Source: CAZLFQ01 sp044229535 (GTDB lineage: Bacteria > Pseudomonadota > Alphaproteobacteria > Rickettsiales > Midichloriaceae). From it: a stretch of DNA of 64,000 nt. Position 1 is the stretch's first letter. Each line of letters begins with the position of its first letter. A model generated the notes under the pieces. The model worked only from the letters and a program-made list of their open reading frames with translations. It was not told the origin of the DNA and did no database searches. The DNA is taken from contig JBGASU010000001.1 in the NCBI GenBank assembly GCA_044229535.1, forward strand, positions 1,426,001 through 1,490,000, written 5' to 3'. Made by a program: the position numbers and the translations under genes. Shown here in pieces: positions 60,616 through 64,000 of the stretch.

Positions 60616-62439
60616 CTACTCCACCGTCACTGATTTAGCTAAATTCCTAGGTTGATCAACGTTTTTATCTAAAACAACTGCCATATGGTACGCAAGTAGC
60701 TGGGTAGCTATTGCATAAAGAATTGGGCGGGTAATTGCATCTCCTTTAGGGAGAATAACAATATTATTGGTTAGTTTTTTAAACTCAGCAGCACCATCTT
60801 TATCACAAAATGCAATAATGTTTCCAGAGCGAGAATAAACTTCATAAACGTTTGAAGAAGTCTTGCCAAATAATTCATCAGATGGAGATATGACAACTAT
60901 TGGTAGTTTCTCATCAACTAATGCAATTGGTCCATGTTTTAATTCGCCAGATGCAATACCTTCTGCATGAATATAAGATAGTTCCTTTAACTTCAGTGCA
61001 CCTTCCAGTGCAATTGCATAAGAAGTGCCGCGTCCAATGTAGATCATGCTGTTGGCATCTGAAATAGAAGAGGCAATCAGCTTTATGCCATCGCTTAAAC
61101 TTAACACTTCAGATATCATGTTTGGTAATTCATGTATTCCAAAAACTTCTCTTTGGAATACAGATTTTTCAATGAAATTTCTGTCGTAAGCTGCTTGCAT
61201 GCAAAGCATACCAAGAAGCAATGCCTGAGCAGAGAAAGCTTTGGTTGATGCTACTCCTATTTCAAAGCCAGCTAGAATTGGTAATGTGTAGTCTGCAGTA
61301 TTTGCAATTGAGCTCTCCACCACATTGACTAATGCTAATGTTTTAACTTTATGTTCCTTGCAATATTTTAGAGCAGCTAAGGTGTCGGCAGTTTCGCCTG
61401 ATTGAGAGATAAACATTGCCAATGAATTTTGTGCAAATACAACGTTTCTATATCTAAACTCCGAAGCTATTTCAATTTCTACAGGAATTTTAGCAAATGT
61501 TTCAAACCAATATTTTGCAAGCATTGCAGCGTGATACGATGTGCCGCATGCAACTATATAAAGTCTTTCAATTTTGCTCCAATCTAGATCTAGATTCTCA
61601 AAAGCAAACTTATTTGTAGCTTTATCAAAATAATGATTGAACGACTTACTAACCACATTTGGTTGTTCGTATATTTCTTTAAGCATAAAATGTTCAAAGT
61701 CGCCTTTCCCAACTACGTTGACATCGCCAGTAATTTTTTTTGTAGGGCGCTCTACTTTAATTCCATCTTTGGTCAGTATTTTGTATTCTGTTTTATTCAA
61801 TACGGCAATTTCATCGTCTTCTAGATACACTAACTCGCTTGTGAATGGAGCAAGTGCTAATGCATCTGACCCAAGATACATTTCACCATTCCCAATTCCA
61901 ACTGCAAGTGGAGCGGCTTTTTTCATGCCGATTATAAGGTTGTCGTTATCAGAAAACATCACTCCAACCGCAAACATTCCATGTAATTCTTTAAAGGCGG
62001 CTTTAATTGATTCTAAATGACCTAAACCATTTGATCTGAAGTGGTTTACTAGTACAGCGATTACTTCCGTATCTGTATCGCTCTCAAATTTGCACCCTAG
62101 ATTTTTTAGTTTATCTTTTAACTCCGTGTGGTTTTCTATAATACCGTTATGAACCACTACAACATTGCCTACTTTATGTGGATGCGCGTTTACAGTGTTT
62201 GGCAGTCCATGTGTAGCCCATCGTGTATGGCCAATCCCTATATTACCACTCAGAGGGTTATTTGTTACTTCTGTATCTAGCGCATTGATTTTTCCAGCAA
62301 CTTTTCTAACGTCGATTGAGCCATTATGTATAACAGCAACCCCTGCTGAGTCATAGCCCCTATATTCTAGTCTATAAAGTGAGCCAATTATGCGATCTAC
62401 AACATTTTTTTGGCCAACAATACCAACAATACCACACAT
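60616..62439 (-). CDS. glmS: Glutamine--fructose-6-phosphate aminotransferase
   Basis: The 607-residue protein starts MCGIVGIVG with the N-terminal nucleophile Cys of the glutaminase domain (1-240; HTRWATHGLPN), followed by two SIS domains (about 285-600; ACGTSYHAAM, SQSGETADTLAAL) and the end LAKSVTVE with the conserved C-terminus. It makes glucosamine-6-phosphate for peptidoglycan and lipid A, in keeping with the murJ, mltA and lpx genes. No glmS ribozyme is visible upstream. Confidence 0.97.
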   Translation of the reverse strand: MCGIVGIVGQKNVVDRIIGSLYRLEYRGYDSAGVAVIHNGSIDVRKVAGKINALDTEVTNNPLSGNIGIGHTRWATHGLPNTVNAHPHKVGNVVVVHNGIIENHTELKDKLKNLGCKFESDTDTEVIAVLVNHFRSNGLGHLESIKAAFKELHGMFAVGVMFSDNDNLIIGMKKAAPLAVGIGNGEMYLGSDALALAPFTSELVYLEDDEIAVLNKTEYKILTKDGIKVERPTKKITGDVNVVGKGDFEHFMLKEIYEQPNVVSKSFNHYFDKATNKFAFENLDLDWSKIERLYIVACGTSYHAAMLAKYWFETFAKIPVEIEIASEFRYRNVVFAQNSLAMFISQSGETADTLAALKYCKEHKVKTLALVNVVESSIANTADYTLPILAGFEIGVASTKAFSAQALLLGMLCMQAAYDRNFIEKSVFQREVFGIHELPNMISEVLSLSDGIKLIASSISDANSMIYIGRGTSYAIALEGALKLKELSYIHAEGIASGELKHGPIALVDEKLPIVVISPSDELFGKTSSNVYEVYSRSGNIIAFCDKDGAAEFKKLTNNIVILPKGDAITRPILYAIATQLLAYHMAVVLDKNVDQPRNLAKSVTVE

Positions 62440-62587
62440 GCTTTTCCAATCCTTTAATTAGGTATGTGAGTATAAACAATCTTATGTCTTTATGCAACGG
62501 CCAGAAAAATATTGATTTATAGCAGTAGATATGGTTAAGATCTCTTTATTATGTATTTATAACAATGCAATGGCGGTATTTTTAATT

Positions 62588-63196
62588 ATGCAGCAACAAA
62601 CGAAAAAGACTAGCAATCAACAGCAGGGATCAAAACAAACTTCTGGCCAGCCTAGTAACGGCTCTAATGTTTGGGATTTTAATGAATTCAGGAAAGGCAC
62701 AGAAGCGTGGAGTAATGCTTGGCAAGATATGTTCGCTCATAATACAAATTCTGAAAAATGGGGCAGAACTTTTAGCGAAGGAAATAAGAGTTTTACTGGC
62801 TGGGTGGGAGCATGGAATCAATGCTCTAATACTTGCTCGGAAGCTACTACAGAATATACACAAGCTTACATGCAAAAATGTTCAGAAGGGCAGAATCAAG
62901 CTTATAGCTATGCTAATGAATGTTCGGCTGCAACAAATAAGGCTTATGGCAAATATAATCAAATGTTCCAAAATGCTTTTAATTGCAGAACTTATGAACA
63001 GTGGGTAAATTGGTGTGAAAATTATACAAAATCAACTCAAGAGATAACAGCAGATGCTTGCTCTCAAGCTGCACAAGCTACAATTGATTGCCAAGAAAGA
63101 TTCGCACAACCTATGGTGAAACAAGTTTCTAATTGGCAAGAAAGATGCTGGAAGGCTTGGACAAAATTTGCAAAATCGGCGAGTAACTTAGGTTAG
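62588..63196 (+). CDS. Phasin-like protein, rich in Cys and Trp
   Basis: From ATG 62588 the product has about 202 residues: a Gln/Ser-rich disordered start followed by a long amphipathic helical region. The segment YEQWVNWCENYTKSTQEITA, with QAAQATIDCQERFAQPM, resembles the phasin helices that coat polyhydroxybutyrate granules. Nine Cys and eleven Trp are unusual; Cys spacings (about 4, 10-11, 14-16, 19-22) suggest one helix face. Upstream in-frame starts at 62531 and 62570 exist. Convergent overlap with the Sel1 gene is 9 bases. Confidence 0.65.
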   Translation: MQQQTKKTSNQQQGSKQTSGQPSNGSNVWDFNEFRKGTEAWSNAWQDMFAHNTNSEKWGRTFSEGNKSFTGWVGAWNQCSNTCSEATTEYTQAYMQKCSEGQNQAYSYANECSAATNKAYGKYNQMFQNAFNCRTYEQWVNWCENYTKSTQEITADACSQAAQATIDCQERFAQPMVKQVSNWQERCWKAWTKFAKSASNLG

Positions 63197-64000
63197 TTCA
63201 ATACTGAATTGAGTAGAGCTTTTATTAAGTGATATGCCAAGGCTTCTGGCTGCTTGCCTACGAAGACTATCCATTAGCTCTTCTAAAACTATATTGACTT
63301 TAGCCATAATTTTGTCTGGGCAGGTAATGCCAAGAGAAGCCACAATTGTGTAACATTCATAGACAGATCCTACTTTAGGACATTCAACAATTTGGGTCAG
63401 TAGGGATTCTAGCTCATTAGTTACATTAAAACCATGAGCTGTTGCCTTAAGTAAGAACTCAATTTTCTTAGAGCAATCAAAATGATCACATTCCGCATGG
63501 TTTACAACTAGATCTATCAATCTACCAAATTCCTTCTTTGCAAAAGGATTTCCCATTTTTATCGCCTTCACATATAGATCTAAAGACTTTGAGTAATCAG
63601 GTGCAGTTCCCCAGCCATGCTTATAACATCTGGCAAGCTGATATATTGCATCACTTAAGTTTGAGTTAGCTAGTTGTGAAAGTAATTCAAATGAATTTTT
63701 AAATCCTTGTAAAAATGCTAACCCATGCAATGCAGGTGGGTAGTTACTATGTTTTATAGATTTTTGATAATACTCCTTAGCAAGATCTTTGTTTGGAGTA
63801 GTGCCGATTCCCATCTCGTATAAATCTGCTAGTATGCATAATTCCTGATCTGTTAGTTCAAGACCTTTCAGATACTTAAAAAATTCCTCAGCAGATATAT
63901 CAAATTTTTTTAAAGATTTATGGTATGATTCTTCAAGTAATAAATAATAATCATTTAGAAAGTCTAAATAATTAGATTTAAGGAACTCTAAACACTTTTG
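63188..64000 (-). CDS. Sel1-repeat (TPR-like) protein, 5' end outside window
   Basis: The frame is open from the window edge to its stop at 63188, giving at least 270 residues; the ATG at 63814 is internal, since 62 codons of the same frame precede it. Sel1-type repeats are visible: ILADLYEMGIGTTPNKDLAK, and LARCYKHGWGTAPDYSKSLD followed by KAIKMGNPFAKKEFGRL. Such alpha-solenoids are common in proteins that bind host or envelope partners. No secretion signal is visible in this part. Family identity is clear but function is not. Confidence 0.78.
   Translation of the reverse strand, partial: QKCLEFLKSNYLDFLNDYYLLLEESYHKSLKKFDISAEEFFKYLKGLELTDQELCILADLYEMGIGTTPNKDLAKEYYQKSIKHSNYPPALHGLAFLQGFKNSFELLSQLANSNLSDAIYQLARCYKHGWGTAPDYSKSLDLYVKAIKMGNPFAKKEFGRLIDLVVNHAECDHFDCSKKIEFLLKATAHGFNVTNELESLLTQIVECPKVGSVYECYTIVASLGITCPDKIMAKVNIVLEELMDSLRRQAARSLGISLNKSSTQFSIELT

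Noticed and set aside
1..64000. CRISPR array, prophage or integrative element
   Set aside because: No regular direct repeats with spacers, no integrase, capsid or transfer genes are visible; the gene order is mostly housekeeping.

Overview
The window looks like a chromosomal segment of an AT-rich, Gram-negative, host-associated alphaproteobacterium, most probably in Rickettsiales and closest in character to the Midichloriaceae-type lineages. This assignment is an inference from gene content: alphaproteobacterial marker genes (a CckA-type hybrid kinase, PopZ, NDUFA12, a DUF2155 protein, a Tim44-like protein, CcoS), two tandem ProP-like MFS carriers, several ankyrin proteins, a Sel1-repeat protein and a U-box protein of eukaryotic type, together with lipid A genes and flagellar flgA/flgH. 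I see no rRNA, transposase, integrase or CRISPR array; one tRNA gene is present.

Layout. 1-8.3 kb: a STAS regulator pair, xthA, a glycosyltransferase, ccoS (58 aa), tRNA-Met(CAT), a zinc carboxypeptidase-like deacylase overlapping a CorC/HlyC protein, and an 814-aa lineage-specific helical protein. 8.3-16 kb: secB, tim44-like, mltA, the lipid A operon lpxD-fabZ-lpxA-lpxI, an ankyrin gene and pgsA. 16-23.4 kb: a PhoB-like regulator, cckA, a stand-alone copy of the CckA sensor half, a 59-aa protein, flgA-flgH, sppA and an IHF-type gene. 23.4-31.8 kb: an exported Ppx/GppA-like protein, two paralogous pseudopilins (one with a LamG-like tail), a proline-rich lipoprotein and tolQ-tolR-tolA. 32-38.7 kb: ndufA12-mlaD-DUF2155, cutA, an exported ankyrin protein, popZ, tmk and DUF192. 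38.7-43 kb: a decayed sucA 3' end, a membrane protein gene and intact sucA. 43-53.6 kb: ankyrin gene, murJ, a helical protein, gcvPB, the U-box gene, an O-antigen ligase-like gene, tatA and a dicarboxylate symporter. 53.6-64 kb: pnp, rpsO, truB, two MFS carriers, a palindrome-rich non-coding stretch, glmS, a Cys/Trp-rich phasin-like protein and a partial Sel1-repeat gene.

How the parts fit together. Much of the region builds the envelope (lipid A, Tol, MlaD, MurJ, MltA, SecB, TatA, glycosyltransferase, ligase). A second theme is polarity and cell-cycle signalling: CckA, PopZ, the CckA-like sensor paralogue, flagellar genes and several upstream sites with the geometry TTAA-N7-TTAA-N12-(-10) expected of CtrA-activated promoters. 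A third theme is host interaction: the U-box protein, ankyrin and Sel1 proteins, and the exported Ppx-like protein.

Most unusual observations: (1) a translationally coupled U-box membrane protein; (2) a kinase-less paralogue of the CckA input domain next to cckA, followed by a micro-protein resembling that paralogue's N-terminal tail; (3) direct copies of the sucA 3' end flanking one membrane-protein gene, diverged mostly at silent sites; (4) a repeated CtrA-like promoter geometry before unknown genes; (5) a cluster of long GC-rich hairpins downstream of glmS. All functional statements rest on reading motifs by eye; no database search was run.
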